NCBI GenBank assembly: GCA_019055375.1
Contig: JAHQIW010001423.1
Span: forward strand, 248,001-312,000
Length of the DNA stretch: 64,000 nucleotides
Source of the DNA: Parelaphostrongylus tenuis
Taxonomy: Eukaryota; Nematoda; Chromadorea; Rhabditida; Metastrongylidae
Reading direction: 5' to 3'
A program made the position numbers and the translations under genes. Within the stretch, counting starts at the first letter, position 1; the number at the start of each line of letters is the position of its first letter. The notes below the pieces were generated by a model that was not told where the DNA came from, searched no databases, and worked only from the letters and a program-made list of their open reading frames with translations. Shown piece by piece: positions 41,501 through 51,181 of the stretch.

Positions 41501-44484
41501 GAGCACATTCGAAAAAGGAAAGTGCAACACCCAATGAAAAAATTTTTACTCTTTTGTTCCACTTTTTTCTCACTAAATGGATGAAATAATAATGATTCGC
41601 AAGATTTTTGATTTTTTTCTAGGTCCCACATGAAGATCATAGCATATAGAATGCTTTCTTTGAGGAACTGAGCTCATTGAATTGAAATAAATTATTTTGT
41701 TGGCACATGCCGAAAAAAATTAAAAAATTTCACTGTAAATTGTAAACCGACTTTCCTTAATCTCGGCGTAACGAGCAATCAATGAAAAGATTACTTGTCA
41801 GAAGCCACAAGTAACAAACTCCTTGATACTTTTCGCAGTCAATATCTCACCTGGAAAAAACTGTCGGGCATCCAAATCTGCTGCCCTGCGGTGAGAATGA
41901 GGAAGTCCGGCTTGTTGTCGCCTGGTAGACCATAGGCTAAACGACCGTCTACCCAAGATTCACGAAATGTTAACTGAACACTGTACTCCATGTTCACGTC
42001 ATCGATTTTCGAAATACTAAAAATACAAAGAAGATACACTTTCATTTACATGATATCCGTAGAGATTTATGCACAAGGCTCTAACTAATGGCACATTTTG
42101 TTTTGCACTTATTAATGAGGTGAGACTAAGTGATAGCTCTATACTAAGAAGTTATTGTATAAAAAAGGACATAAGGAAAAGTGCTCAGTGTCCCAGAATG
42201 ACTAATAATTTATACAGAAGACTTTCGCAGCGCGTTAAAGTGCCATTACTACGGTCATTGATGGGCGATGAAGAAATCTTTGTGATCCTCCATTTACAAC
42301 GAGTCAACAAAAGGATCAGCAATTCCATTTTGTTATGCCAACGTAAACAAGATTTGGTCAGTTATAATCCTCTATGCAAACTAATATTTTTCCCTAGAGC
42401 AAAGACCCTCTAAGAAGGCGATATCGAAACTATTAATGTAATATTTTCTTGAAAAAGCGTTAACGATGCTCTGTTATAATAGTTTTCTTGATTCTGCCGT
42501 GATATTTGAATGCTTAGTTTTCTTGTTTATTTGAAGTTTTCCCATCAATATTATCGACATTTGACCTAGCTTACAGATCAATGAAGCCCATGAACATAAC
42601 ATGAAACTACTTTGAACCCAAGCAGCGCGTGAAGAAATGCCAGAGGCTATCCTGCGAAAATGGTAACCTTATCGCCAAAAAATGGTGCCTATACTCATCA
42701 GAATGATTTCCAAATAGATCTTTAACAGAAAATAGAAACCATCAGCGATGCTTCACAGGCAACTTCGACGACATCAGAGACTAATGATTGTGAGAAGTGT
42801 CAAATGTTTCGAAATTGGCGTATCTGGGCAGATCTACATTGGTTTAAAGACTTAATTTTATATGGTATTCTTTACGTGAAGTTAGTCTGCGCTATCATCC
42901 TAATGTTGGATGGTCAGGAAAGCTTCGTTAGTTTGTTCGTCGTCAGTACGTTCGGCTTCTACGTTAATTATGATGCCCAATTACTGTCCTATTCTCGTAT
43001 TCCATCGTGTTCAAATTACGATAAAACTATAATATGGAAAAATCGGAGAACTCAAAGGGGATATTGAACTTTGTGCAAAACTACTTCGAGCCGTGAACTA
43101 CTCAGTGCAATATACTTTTGCCGGTTCCAAATGAGAACGAGATTATTTTTTTCTACAATAAGAGAATTCAGAAGAGAACACATTTTTTATATATTCTGCA
43201 TTACCATGCTTATAATCAGAAGATTCGTTCACTTCGTATTCATCCTCCATAAGGGACTTCGAATAATTCATGCGTTGCTTCAGCTGCTTCTTGTGGAAAA
43301 CGTCTTCTTCAAAAAAATCGAAAATTTTTGGTTGAAACGATTCTCATTGCAATCTTGGAGGTTGCCGAGCTAATGTGCTCCCAACTAACTGATTTGAAAG
43401 AGAGTGGTTGTGGAAGGGATCGAACCAGTACTTTGCTTTTCACTCTGTTTTGTGATACACTGCATCATTATCCATTGCGCTATCCCTTCCTCGTCCTTGA
43501 ACCAGTGTGGTAAAATTATGAAAAAGTGCCTAGTGGAATTCTGCGAAATACACATCAAAAATTCTGTTTCGAAGCAAAAAAGCATCTAATCAACTCTCCT
43601 TACCCATATTTTTGCTATTGAAATAGTCCTATAAAAATGTGAATATTGAACGAGAGATAGACTTAAGAGAGAGAAGTGGCGGATTTCCGGAGGAAATCAG
43701 AGTCATACAACCATCTCATGTGTTCGTGGAAAACGCTAGCACATCCAACATCGCACAACTCGGATTACTTGGTTTCCTATTTTTGTTGGAAAAAAGACTA
43801 AATTGCGCTTTACTCCAACTAGCTGCCAAATCAGAGATTCAAAATTTGCATTCAAAGTGAAAGATCAAATTGAAATTGCATAAGAATTGCTTTCTATTAA
43901 AAAATATCAGTTTTCAAAAGAAAGAAACGGATATAGTATTATAAATGACAGTTGGAAAATACATGAAAAATCGCAGAATATTCCACTATCTGACTAAATG
44001 GTCTTGTTTAGCGCTGATTTTCCATAAAAGGTGTAGTGACGGTGACGTAATATTCTTGAAATTTTCCTAGTAGAGCAAAATAAATAGCACGAACCTTCGT
44101 ATAAGCATATTGACACTGACGACAACCGGACCATGACTACCTGAAAATATGGAATTTTCCGATAAAAAGGTTGAAAGCAAAAGTCATTTTTTCCCAACAT
44201 TCATGAATTTTAAGAATTTTCGCCATGAGTGTCTTTCAATGTGTCAAAAAATTATAATATTGAGCTATATATTGCAATACAATCGTGAACACAGTATTTT
44301 TCGAGCTGTAATATAATCAAAATAATTCTCATTCAATAAAAGAAACGGCTTTACTCTATGACAAAAGATAAAAAAGAACAACCTTTCACTGTCAGATTTA
44401 TTCCTGGAGGTCGAACGCGCCAATCGTAGCCTTTGTTCAGTAGTTTTTTTGATGATTTCCGTATCCGATGATGCATTTGTTTCA
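28296..44484 (-). CDS. Glutamate-gated chloride channel alpha-type subunit, signal-peptide exon missing
   Basis: Cys-loop ligand-gated ion channel subunit of neuron and muscle membranes; GluCls are pentameric, glutamate-opened and the target of macrocyclic lactones. Eleven exons join in phase (44383-44484, 44095-44140, 41851-42016, 38973-39098, 37643-37712, 34316-34395, 34178-34263, 33963-34098, 33361-33509, 28675-28778, 28296-28381), giving about 380 residues. Visible in order: [40 protein letters not shown]; the Cys loop [16 protein letters not shown] (13 residues between cysteines); [13 protein letters not shown]; the second, GluCl-typical pair [13 protein letters not shown] (10 between); M1 [19 protein letters not shown]2 preceded by VPAR, the anion-selectivity signature; M3 with DVWIGAC, the Gly associated with ivermectin sensitivity; a short M3-M4 loop; M4 ending NILYWANY. 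It looks closer to glc-1/avr-15/glc-3/glc-5-like alphas than to avr-14, but I cannot settle the orthologue. The most upstream exon carries a one-base frame break. Confidence 0.95.
28675..28778 (-). CDS. GluCl exon 10: end of M3-M4 loop
   Basis: Acceptor CTGTTTGCAG, one base and then [20 protein letters not shown], then [14 protein letters not shown], donor TCCA/GTAAGT. The A plus GA of exon 11 gives Arg, producing the family wording DLISRALFP. Its entry phase fits the M3 exon directly, so the cytoplasmic loop may be only about 40 residues, or an unseen middle exon of length divisible by three may exist in the 4.6-kb intron. Confidence 0.85.
28965..29560. mobile_element. MITE cluster in GluCl 3'-side intron
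   Basis: TATACAGTGCTATACACATG followed by TTTCGGCATTACAGTCTCGT is the same terminus as the 9.7-kb MITE. The core GAAGCCGAATCAATAAATTA and CCGACATTCCAGTGACC also match. A second piece at 29280-29560 carries CTTGAGCGTGATCTTAAG and CCAAGGGCTCAACACGTGTA. Target-site duplications are not evident. Confidence 0.7.
30221..30853. mobile_element. Inverted-repeat element, same family as 2829-3623
   Basis: Left end CTTCTCATAAGAGTGTTAAT then AATCATGCAAAAGC; right end mirrored (GCTTTCGAATGATTGCTAAC, CTTTCATGAAAAGTTCTTGT). The inside shares blocks with 3170-3480 and 18360-18540. No transposase frame. Confidence 0.7.
32433..32505. repeat. (TA)n microsatellite
   Basis: Nearly uninterrupted alternating TA of about 70 bases, with one G and two small breaks. 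It lies in the longest GluCl intron, directly before the 32509 open frame. Confidence 0.95.
32509..32790 (+). CDS. Hypothetical 93-residue frame antisense in a GluCl intron
   Basis: ATG immediately after the TA tract opens a 93-codon frame ending TGA at 32790. The product is highly polar and probably helical, with pieces such as [32 protein letters not shown] and [16 protein letters not shown]. The even composition and lack of AT-rich codon bias contrast with the surrounding intron sequence, so it could be a retrocopy remnant or an exon of a nested gene. I do not recognise it. No clear splice sites or promoter are seen. Confidence 0.35.
   Translation: MSNYEKDDSWCNDNCGLQREFKKDRKLIETSHSINSEVFGLETANERQRSGESRSSVMESHFNDAQNALVMHQQLMRNVTEGVNVDRANILVT
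33361..33509 (-). CDS. GluCl exon 9: end of M2, M3
   Basis: Acceptor TTTCATATACAG in phase 0, then [20 protein letters not shown], then [20 protein letters not shown] and ISSRAFHKG, donor GGCAG/GTTGCG in phase 2. The M2-M3 linker ([10 protein letters not shown]) couples binding to gating. The M3 Gly in DVWIGAC is present. Confidence 0.92.
33963..34098 (-). CDS. GluCl exon 8: M1 and most of M2
   Basis: Acceptor TTTTTTTTAG, then a C completing Ser, M1 ([20 protein letters not shown]), [16 protein letters not shown], then TTLLTMTTQ and donor CAG/GTATGG. The PAR motif at the inner mouth of M2 is that of anion-selective channels. The pore-lining helix is split by the following intron after TMTTQ. 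Confidence 0.95.
34178..34263 (-). CDS. GluCl exon 7: loop C and second Cys pair
   Basis: Acceptor GAATTTAG in phase 0, then [20 protein letters not shown] and VLELRRQF, donor TTCAG/GTCTAG. It holds the GluCl-type extra disulfide pair and the loop C residues around TGTYS that close over glutamate. Only 52 bases of intron separate it from exon 6. Confidence 0.95.
34316..34395 (-). CDS. GluCl exon 6
   Basis: Acceptor CATTTTGCAG, AA completing Glu, then [20 protein letters not shown] and SFQLNN, donor AACAAT/GTGAAT. Contains an N-glycosylation motif (NSS); another (NVS) forms across the junction with exon 7. Confidence 0.93.
34505..34925. mobile_element. Foldback element with inverted tRNA-like arms
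   Basis: The left arm, read on the minus strand, is GTTGTAGTGAAAGCACG then CGAGTTCTACTCCC then TGAGGTCG; these resemble tRNA box A and box B. The right arm (34855-34925, plus strand) repeats GCGCGGGTTCGACTTC, CTGAGGTC and GCTCACCACTTAATTC. A flanking pair, CCGCAGTGTTACGATT at 34810 and its inverse at 34935, suggests further pairing. The same plan is seen at 55537-55880 and in part at 37424-37615. It lies in a GluCl intron. Confidence 0.65.
35320..35560 (-). pseudogene. RTE 3'-tail-like fragment
   Basis: Sequence such as CTTCTAGCACTCAATCCG, TTTTTCGTCTTCTTCTTGAA and ATCACAATCACTCAGC matches 8010-8200 next to the intact RTE tail. It therefore looks like an RTE-related 3' end, though no coding sequence remains. 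It could instead be an independent repeat that is adjacent by chance at 8 kb. Confidence 0.5.
36128..36395. mobile_element. Near-perfect long hairpin MITE
   Basis: Arms 36128-36256 and 36273-36395 are inverted copies at roughly 95% identity by eye, with a 16-base loop. Paired blocks include CTGTCAATGAGGGCTGACTT, GATCTCGTCAGTCGCGCAG and GTCTTTTGCTAATCT, each with its inverse. This is by far the least diverged hairpin of the CACGTGTTT family, so probably the youngest. It lies in a GluCl intron. Confidence 0.9.
37051..37345 (+). repeat. tRNA-derived SINE-like repeat
   Basis: Head GCGCATGTGGCACAGTGGTT contains a box A (TGGCACAGTGG) and a box B-like GGCTCGATCTT about 45 bases on. Body: CACCAAGTCGTCCATCCC, CAGACGCGCCTGAGGGGATA, GGCCAGATATGCATT; tail GGGATTGATCAACGCCAAGAG. 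Strong block-by-block match with 58621-58912. Confidence 0.8.
37424..37615. mobile_element. Partial foldback element with tRNA-like arms
   Basis: GCTACCACTACACCACTCAAG at 37426-37446 is inverted relative to GGTGATGTAGTGGTAGCACG at 37575-37594; GCATGGGTAAATTA follows the right arm. It is the same arm sequence as at 55.6 kb, but here much of each arm is lost. Confidence 0.5.
37643..37712 (-). CDS. GluCl exon 5: second half of Cys loop
   Basis: Acceptor TGTCTATTGCAG in phase 0, then [20 protein letters not shown] and NDI, donor ATTG/GTTAGT. It carries the second Cys-loop cysteine and the loop B aromatic region (SYAYT). Confidence 0.94.
38300..38560 (+). repeat. Diverged SINE-like repeat
   Basis: GAAGCAGTGGTTGATTGTGCC, then GTTCACAAGCCTTTCGTTCC, GACTTGTCTGGAAAGGCAGCA and CACATCATTCAGTCAACTC align in order with the 58.6-kb family, at lower similarity. 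No coding potential. Confidence 0.5.
38973..39098 (-). CDS. GluCl exon 4: first half of Cys loop
   Basis: Acceptor GGTGTTTTTTAG, 42 codons in phase 0: [40 protein letters not shown] and LQ, donor CAG/GTATTT. Contains the first Cys-loop cysteine and the beta-strand core of the ligand-binding domain. Confidence 0.95.
41851..42016 (-). CDS. GluCl exon 3: ligand-binding domain
   Basis: Acceptor TTGTATTTTTAG, T completing Ser, then [40 protein letters not shown] and [15 protein letters not shown], donor [19 protein letters not shown] is loop A. Confidence 0.96.
43270..43500 (-). repeat. tRNA-derived repeat, second family
   Basis: On the minus strand a head near 43490 reads GGGATAGCGCAATGGATAATG (box A) and, about 50 bases on, GGTTCGATCCC (a perfect box B). 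The arms do not fold into a usable tRNA. The body to lower coordinates (GCTGCTTCTTGTGGAA, GATTCTCATTGCAATCTTGG on plus) is shared with 52275-52510. Confidence 0.6.
44095..44140 (-). CDS. GluCl exon 2 (46 bp)
   Basis: Acceptor CATATTTTCAG, GT completing Gly, then [14 protein letters not shown], donor CGAAG/GTTCGT; AG plus T of the next exon gives Ser. PVVVSVNM is the first core beta strand of the binding domain. Confidence 0.93.
44383..44484 (-). pseudogene. GluCl most upstream exon found, with homopolymer frame break
   Basis: The 3' part reads [20 protein letters not shown] in the frame needed by exon 2 (donor AAAG/GTTGTT). Upstream of a run of seven A (44441-44447) the family-like wording [14 protein letters not shown] is one base out of frame. 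In the needed frame the sequence stays open but reads [10 protein letters not shown], unlike any GluCl helix I know. Acceptor GCTTTAAAG is weak. NLT is an N-glycosylation motif. It may be a sequencing or assembly error in the A run, or a real lesion. Confidence 0.8.
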
Positions 44485-45020
44485 CTTTAAAGCATTTTTT
44501 GTAGGTAAATTAAAATAATCGTAATTTAGCTCAACTGAGAAAAAAGTAAAAGAAAATCGAAAAATCTGACAACTCTTAGTGAGTGGCTTTGTTGATCAAT
44601 ATATATTTTGAGCTCACTTTCAGGAATTCTTATCTTATTAGCCATTTTTTGATTACTTTTGAGTCGCTAATCAAAAATGTGTCTAAAGATGCTATGAAGC
44701 TCTTTGAGATTTTCTACCAAATATTTACCAAATGAAAGTGTGACAGCACTTGAAATATTTTATACAAGCTTGTTTACTGGTCACAACGGCTTGACAACAA
44801 CGAACTGTTTATGCATCATTTATAAAAAGGAAAACTACGTTACTGTATGCTTTGTATCGCTTCTCCAAACTGTCTGATTAGATGGGAATTTTATTTTACT
44901 AGCAGTCAAGTAGCTTTTCTTCGAACGATCTCACCGTGATAGAAAAGGCTGCATGCTTAGAAGTGTCCAAATAAAGGCGGTGTAACTCAGAATTCGATAT
45001 CCGAAATTGAACGATATTAC

Positions 45021-45166
45021 GTGGATCAGCATTCTGGAAGTGAATAGCGATAGCTCTGTGACGGCTCTACTCTCCGAAGAGGCGGCTAACGCTACTGGAT
45101 GAAAACCGCGCCCATCGATGAGACTCGTTGGTGAGGACGAGTGGAGTAACTGATTCGTTCCTGCTT
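45021..45166 (-). CDS. Possible exon upstream of the GluCl gene (unassigned)
   Basis: Acceptor GGTGTGTCAG, AA then 48 codons open to CAC/GTAATA. The peptide (AGTNQLLHSSSPTSLIDGRG, FHPVALAASSESRAVTELSL, FTSRMLIH) has protein-like composition. It ends in phase 0, which does not fit the 44484 acceptor, and it is not a signal peptide. It may belong to another transcript or be false. Confidence 0.25.
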
Positions 45167-45446
45167 CTGACACACCAAAAATACAGATCTCATAGAGGAA
45201 CTATTTCAAAGTTGCTGGGATTTCTAAACAGAACATTTTGATGAACAAAGTACACGGAATAATAATATTTGCAGATTTTGACCAAATTCATGGCTATCAG
45301 ATAGGTTTGAAGAAATCTTAGTATTTAGGCATGAAGCACTTCCAATGCTGTTGTGATGTATCAACTGAAACCTGAAAACATCTCAGAAATCGCTCAGTAG
45401 AAAAATTTTGAAAATAATTAATCTTTTCTGAATGTGTTGAATTCCA

Positions 45447-45475
45447 GAAAGAGAAAGAGAGAGAGAGAGAGAGAG
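45447..45475. repeat. (GA)n microsatellite
   Basis: GAAAGAGAAAGAGAGAGA-type purine run of about 29 bases. Confidence 0.9.
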
Positions 45476-45479
45476 TGAT

Positions 45480-48400
45480 AGATTTCGGTTTGCTTGAATC
45501 GTTTGTTCTATAAGTATGTTAAATCCTCAACTTCTCAAGTGAGACTGCTTCAGCTCACGAAAAATTACCACCAGTTATCGGCAAGCCACCAACATCACGA
45601 ATATGTTACGGAAAAAAGACAATTTCATTGTCGCCACTTCCAGTAAAGAAGAAAAGCTTGACAGTTCAAAGAGAACGATAGTGCTTCGATTTATTTTATC
45701 CAGAATAGTTGGGACGTTTTCGTTTATTCAAAAGGACAAGAACTGCTTATTCCAAACTCGTCTCACTCCGCTATCAGTGGAACTTTAGCCCAGAGTTGAT
45801 TGATTTTATAAAACGTACCACCGTCTGGAGAAAGCTTTATGTCAATAATTTATAAGGAAAAGCATTTAGAAGCGAAAATGCTCAACAGAGATTGCTAAAA
45901 TCTTGTGTGGCATTGAAGTAAAATAAGTATCAACAAGTATTTTCATCTGTTAAAAGCTAAAATCACAGAAAGTACAGGGGAACTGAAAGAAAAAAAAAAC
46001 AGAAAAAGGTTGATAAAGGGAAAAGAGTCATCCAAAAGGCTAATAAATAAGGAAACTAAGAGTAAGTAATTTTAGAGTAAGTAAATCTGGAATGTATTTT
46101 CATCTAACGGATGAAAATACATTCCAAAATCCACAAAAAGCGATTAGTTTTTTAAAGGAAAACATGAGAAAGCTAGACGGTTTGCCTCTTAAAAAAAATG
46201 ATCAAATGTCGCGTTTTGAAGGGGACAACTCATTGAGTACACGAGACAGCATTGATGGAGCTGAGAAAAACTGAAGAGGGATGAGAGCCAAAAGATGATG
46301 CACTCAAATACTCTCTCATTTGAAGTAGCACACACTTTCAAACTGGAAAATATGGCTTTCTAGTTATTCATCGTGATTATTAATTGCTAAGATCAGCGAT
46401 GTGTGAACGTCGAAAATGCAGCTATGCTTAGCTTCCTATGCAGCTCCTCTTGAAATATCTGAAAATCAGTCCAAATGTCAAAAACATGATAAACACAAGG
46501 AATCGATCGACTGCGCTCAGTGACTACTTAAATAATCACAGCACAACATCAAAGTGATATCACTATCACCTATATCACGTTAATAAAAAAAAGCATCTAG
46601 GTTGACTCCATGAATGAGGTGAATTGCTCTATGTCGCGTGGCAGCGCTGCTCATGGAATTCACTTGCACAACGGATGAAAAGAGAAATTCACAATTCCCG
46701 TGCTGCTTTTTACTTTTCATTGTTATCAGTGACAGAGCACCTAATGCTTTCTGGCTATCATCTGTGAGCTCGGTGCTCAGAGGTTATACGTAAAAGTTTC
46801 TCAAGCCTCCAAAAGTAGACTCAAGTAGACCGGATAACTTATGTATGATAGCAAAGCATTTTTTTGTTCTGTAACTGGATTGCAGCACTTTAATTGAATT
46901 GGCTAACAAGATACAACTGTGTACATGAAAACCACAAAATCGCATATCAACCGTGTGAATATGGAGGTTGAAAGTTAATTCTACTCAACAGAGAGGAGAA
47001 ACCTATTGATGAGTTCGCCTGATTGTCTTGAAAAGAATAGGCAAAAACTTAAGTGAATTGATTGCATAAGAGATGAGAGACCCATCTTTGAGTCCACCTG
47101 CATATTCCAAGAAGGATAAACCAATAGTCGGATTTTGTCCGTCTCCACACTGACAAATATCCATGAATGCCACATCTAGCTCCAGAGTGGTCGAGCCGAT
47201 ATTCTTTGCAAAAAAAACTCTTGAGACGTGCACAAGAACAGTCGCGTACTATTGGATTGGCGCTGTCTACGAGAATTTCACGTACAAAGAAACATCTGCC
47301 GAAGAGCATTTTACGGCGAGATACCGGCTGAATAATGAAATTGGCCAACACAACAATACCTCCCTTTACAATAGCTTTCAATTTTCTTTGAGGTCTCGAT
47401 TAAAGTTCTGTATTGTTTGACTGCATTTTCTGTGTTTCATGAGGGTTAATATAGCACTTATGCAGTATATGCCATTCGGCTGATCGTCGCTACTATTATT
47501 ATGATTCTCGCCGAAGATGTATCACTGTACGTCAAGTGAAAAGATCATTCAAAATGGCGCGCGTTCAATGACTAATTGTCGACTGCATGGCGCACGGGTA
47601 TTACGTGCGCATATGTAACGACATCTTATCGAACTATACCGTACTTATCAGCCAAAACTATAATGTTAGAAGCAATTTCTACAGCAGTCCCGTCGTTACG
47701 TAAAATTTGTTTTATCAGTCAGTGCTTGATACATTAGCCTGGCTCAATTTTTATCAACAGCAAATGCATGTTGACGTAAGCTTAACTGATGAGATGCATA
47801 CATCCTCTGCGATGGAATCCTCATTAGTCTTTCCCTACTACCAACTCAGTTAGGAAAAGAATACTGATCTCTGCAGCCCTAATAGGAAGCAATGCGTCAA
47901 TGAGATTGCTCCCGTGAAAATAAAAAACAATATAAGTTCTAAGAAATTGGACACAGCGTAGTTCTTTATTGGAAGCAGTCAGAGGAACAGAGTACACATC
48001 ATTAGTACGCACATAATATTCAATATTTCGCTGCAGGGCTGTCACCATAGAAAATAATGGAAGTTGCCTTTTCAAAGTATTTGCATTGTTTTTGGATAGT
48101 GAACGTCTGTGAGCAATCGACTCGATTCATCTGCTTTGGAGAAGGCGAAGACGTTGAAACATTGACTGAGTGAAGCTCATTTATTAACCTCGTGATAATA
48201 GCTAATTTATAAAAAGAAATACTTTTGCTACAGTTGCATGGCGAGTGACGGAAAGTAATAATTAGGAATAAACGAAGAGTTCTTGTTGTCGACTAATTCC
48301 TGAGCAATGCGCCAACACACTTGTCGACCGTTTATAGACTTCTCAACGATGTAAACATGGAATCGGATGAAACAATTACTTGCGAAAGCAGCCACTTGAG

Positions 48401-51181
48401 GGAGTAAATGTTTCATTCTTCAAAAGCGAGTACACTGGAAATTGGCCTATTCCAGACGGACTCACTCAACGTACTAGTCCACTTAATTCCGAAACGAAGA
48501 TCGTTTACTCACAAGCGCAGCCTCTTTGCGATATTGGATCTTTTTTTCGTAATTAAGAGCAGATATCTTGTGAGAGATTACTCACAGAGACTAATTCTAA
48601 CAGAAACTATTGGATAGCTTTCGGACTAATCAATGAAGTAAATCTAGCAATAATAGGCAACAGAAATAGGCGTCGAAGTGAAAAAAATCCCCTCTAAAAA
48701 GTGAACATCGACGTTCAATAAAAAGAACTTTTTGTAAGAGATATATAGTGAGGCTGAAGTATTCAATGAAGTAAAAGCAGGTATAATGACTGAAGCGGAA
48801 ATGTTCTATGTAATGACATCATAAGGAGAATTCGAGAGGAAAAAAGAATGCGGTGTACTTCCGATGATTCGTTGTCTTCCAGCAAAAGCTAGTAAGATGA
48901 GATAACCAGCACTCAAAACCTCTTTGCAATTTGTTCGAAAGCTCTTGAATTTGTATTTTTTCAGCGTTCACATGCACGAAGCAAGCACCATCAGTTAAAT
49001 TTCCTTCTTTAAAGAACCAAATATAACTAAGTGTTTTTGTTTTGAATACCCAAGTCACAAAAATCTGCGACGAAGTCAAGAGATGGCAGATAGGAGTCGA
49101 CCAGCATTTGACAGTTTGATTGCTTGAAGTGAAAAGCCACAGGACGAAAGCGCAAACAGTTTCAGTGACTAGAGCTCGCCCAGCCGCAAGGCAGTTTTCT
49201 ATGAACCGAAAAATCGCACAGTCAGAATTTCACCAAAAGTGAAGTGAATCAAAAACAGTGCCAAGCTAAATTTTGCAGATAAAGTAATAATTCTTAAGTT
49301 TTGTATTCGTGCACAACGTTTTTTGCATAAATATAGGCGCTGGAGAATTGTACAAACTGCAAATGACGCCATATTGTCGTTTAGCTGATGGAATTTGTAC
49401 GAAAAGAAAGTATGGTATAATTTTCTTAGTAGTTAGTTTGACGGCGTTACAACAGTTTTTTATTAAATATTCTAGGCTAAAATCTCCCAATAAATGAATA
49501 AATTGTTCAATAAAGCATAGAAATTTACAAAATATGTTTTGTGCCGAGCTGAAGAAATAATTCGTCCATGAAACTAGCACCGTTAAAAATTGGATTGGAA
49601 ACTCTGTATTGAGATAATTGGACCGGGAAATGAAATAACTGAAGTGGACGTTGAGTGAATGAATGTTGATTAATGAAGCTTCCATTGTGAAGAGCAAAAA
49701 TGACGTATATGATAGCGAGATCTAAGCATTGAAGTACAATCGTAATCAAAGAATACAACACAAGCAACTAACGAAATACAAAATCTTGAGAAAATAAGCT
49801 TAAAAAGTGAAGAATTTCAAAATGTTCTGTTTCTCTGGGAAATTTCTCTACACTCCTCCTTCGCAATGTCTATACACGAAAAGATTAGATTTAAGTTAGA
49901 AACTAAAATTACTAGACGCATTGTCGTCAAACGCTCTTAGGACGCCGATGTGCTTGTCGCAGATCCCCAGCTAAATCCACCGTGAGAAAGACTTATTCAT
50001 AAGATGTTATTGTTACAAGAATGTCATATGCTTAAAAAATCGAAGAAGCAGCAAATTCTAATAAGAAAGAACATTTTTCAAACTTTCGTCGAAATTAGGT
50101 CTGGCCAGGAAAAACGGTGAGGCTGTGGTACAAAGGGAAAAGAGAAAGACTGAGGTAAGCCTCTAACCCTTCAACGTCGATCAATCACACCGTAGTTGGT
50201 CATCACATCGAACAAATTCAGCATTTATTCCTTAAGCTATCTCCAGTAGACGAGAGATCAATATCTTGAAATCGCCGTTCTATTTTTCGTTTCGCTGGCG
50301 AAATTGGACAGTGGTTAGTGAAGCAATGTTTCAAGAAGCGAGGCAATGTGCAAAACTCTGATTAGATCCCACCTTCAACATTCTCTGGCTATCAGTTGAC
50401 TGGGGTCGTCTTGGGTCAACCATCTAGAAAACTCCAAGGAAAATTCTCCGGCTAGGATTGTGAATACCATACTTACAAAGAAGACGAAATCTTCAAACAG
50501 CAGCCGCAGCAGCATGTGAAATAGTCGAAGATATTTGTGGAAAAAAGAACGCGATGTGCGGCTCGAATGCACGAAGTACTGGGATCTGCACAGCAAACTG
50601 TAATTACGAGTTCTGCAGAAAGTTTTGCGTTTCACAAAATGAAAAGGGGCTCAAAAATGGTCTTGGACGGAACTAAAGCGCAGCGTGTGTAGTAATCTGA
50701 ACCCACGGTCGCCAAAGTGGTGAAGCTATAAGGATACGGAAGAAATTGAAAATTCTATGCATACTTTACATAACTAATCACTATAAAGTTAAGAAGGCGA
50801 GAAGTAAGAAATTTTTGAAGTAGTCAAAAAGCTCGCTGACTTCTACACGTCGTAAAGACTAAGGCGAAATGAGCAGTAACTACTTTGACTACTTTAAAGT
50901 TAGTCATGGAATTAGGCTTTTCCGCACAACGAAGCTTTACAGCTGTTTCTGTTGGAAGAAGGCAAATTCAATAACGAACATTTCGAGCAATTTTTTGGAA
51001 CATATTTCATTATTAGTGCCATCTTTCCACTTCATATACTTTTCCTGCGCTTTTTCTCCCCTGGGCCAACATCTCTTTGAGTTCTTCACAAAGAATCTTT
51101 TATTTAAAACGGTATTTCTGCAATTGAGTAAATCTTCAGTCAAAAATTTTACAAGAAAGCTCGCATCTTTGAAGTTTTCAT
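45480..51181. other. No gene supported
   Basis: AT-rich sequence that should contain the GluCl promoter and first exon if the gene starts in this window. I could not identify a signal-peptide exon ending in the right phase. Some minus-strand pieces have good donors, for example TCTTCTTT/GTAAGTATGG at about 50475-50485 preceded by an ATG-led leucine-rich stretch, but no junction fits. Frames at 46092, 47049, 47163 and 49266 are unrecognised. Confidence 0.4.
46089..46125. repeat. Perfect 16-bp inverted repeat, 5-base loop
   Basis: GGAATGTATTTTCATC, then TAACG, then its exact reverse complement. The ATG at 46092 inside the left arm starts a 60-codon frame that I do not recognise. No poly-T follows, so it is not a Pol III terminator. 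Confidence 0.9.

Noticed and set aside
42069..43373. Three consecutive plus-strand frames of 87-114 codons
   Set aside because: They lie antisense in a GluCl intron, are AT-driven in composition and have no shared splice phase or motif.
43385..43500. tRNA gene on the minus strand
   Set aside because: Box A and B are present, but acceptor and T stems do not pair and the spacing is too long; treated as a tRNA-derived repeat.
47049..47420. Overlapping frames on both strands (minus 110 codons; plus with GAVYENFTYKETSAEE)
   Set aside because: The plus frame faintly recalls the start of vanin-type hydrolases (GAVYE) but nothing further agrees, and no second exon was found.
49266..49697. 143-codon minus-strand frame, the longest besides the RTE fragment
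   Set aside because: Composition is Phe/Tyr/Ile/Asn-rich as expected from AT-rich DNA; no splice sites, domain or signal that I can recognise.
50480..50515. ATG-led MLLRLLFEDFVFF with a strong donor, minus strand, as GluCl signal-peptide exon
   Set aside because: It ends in phase 0, which does not match the upstream GluCl exon, and the stretch is too short to judge.
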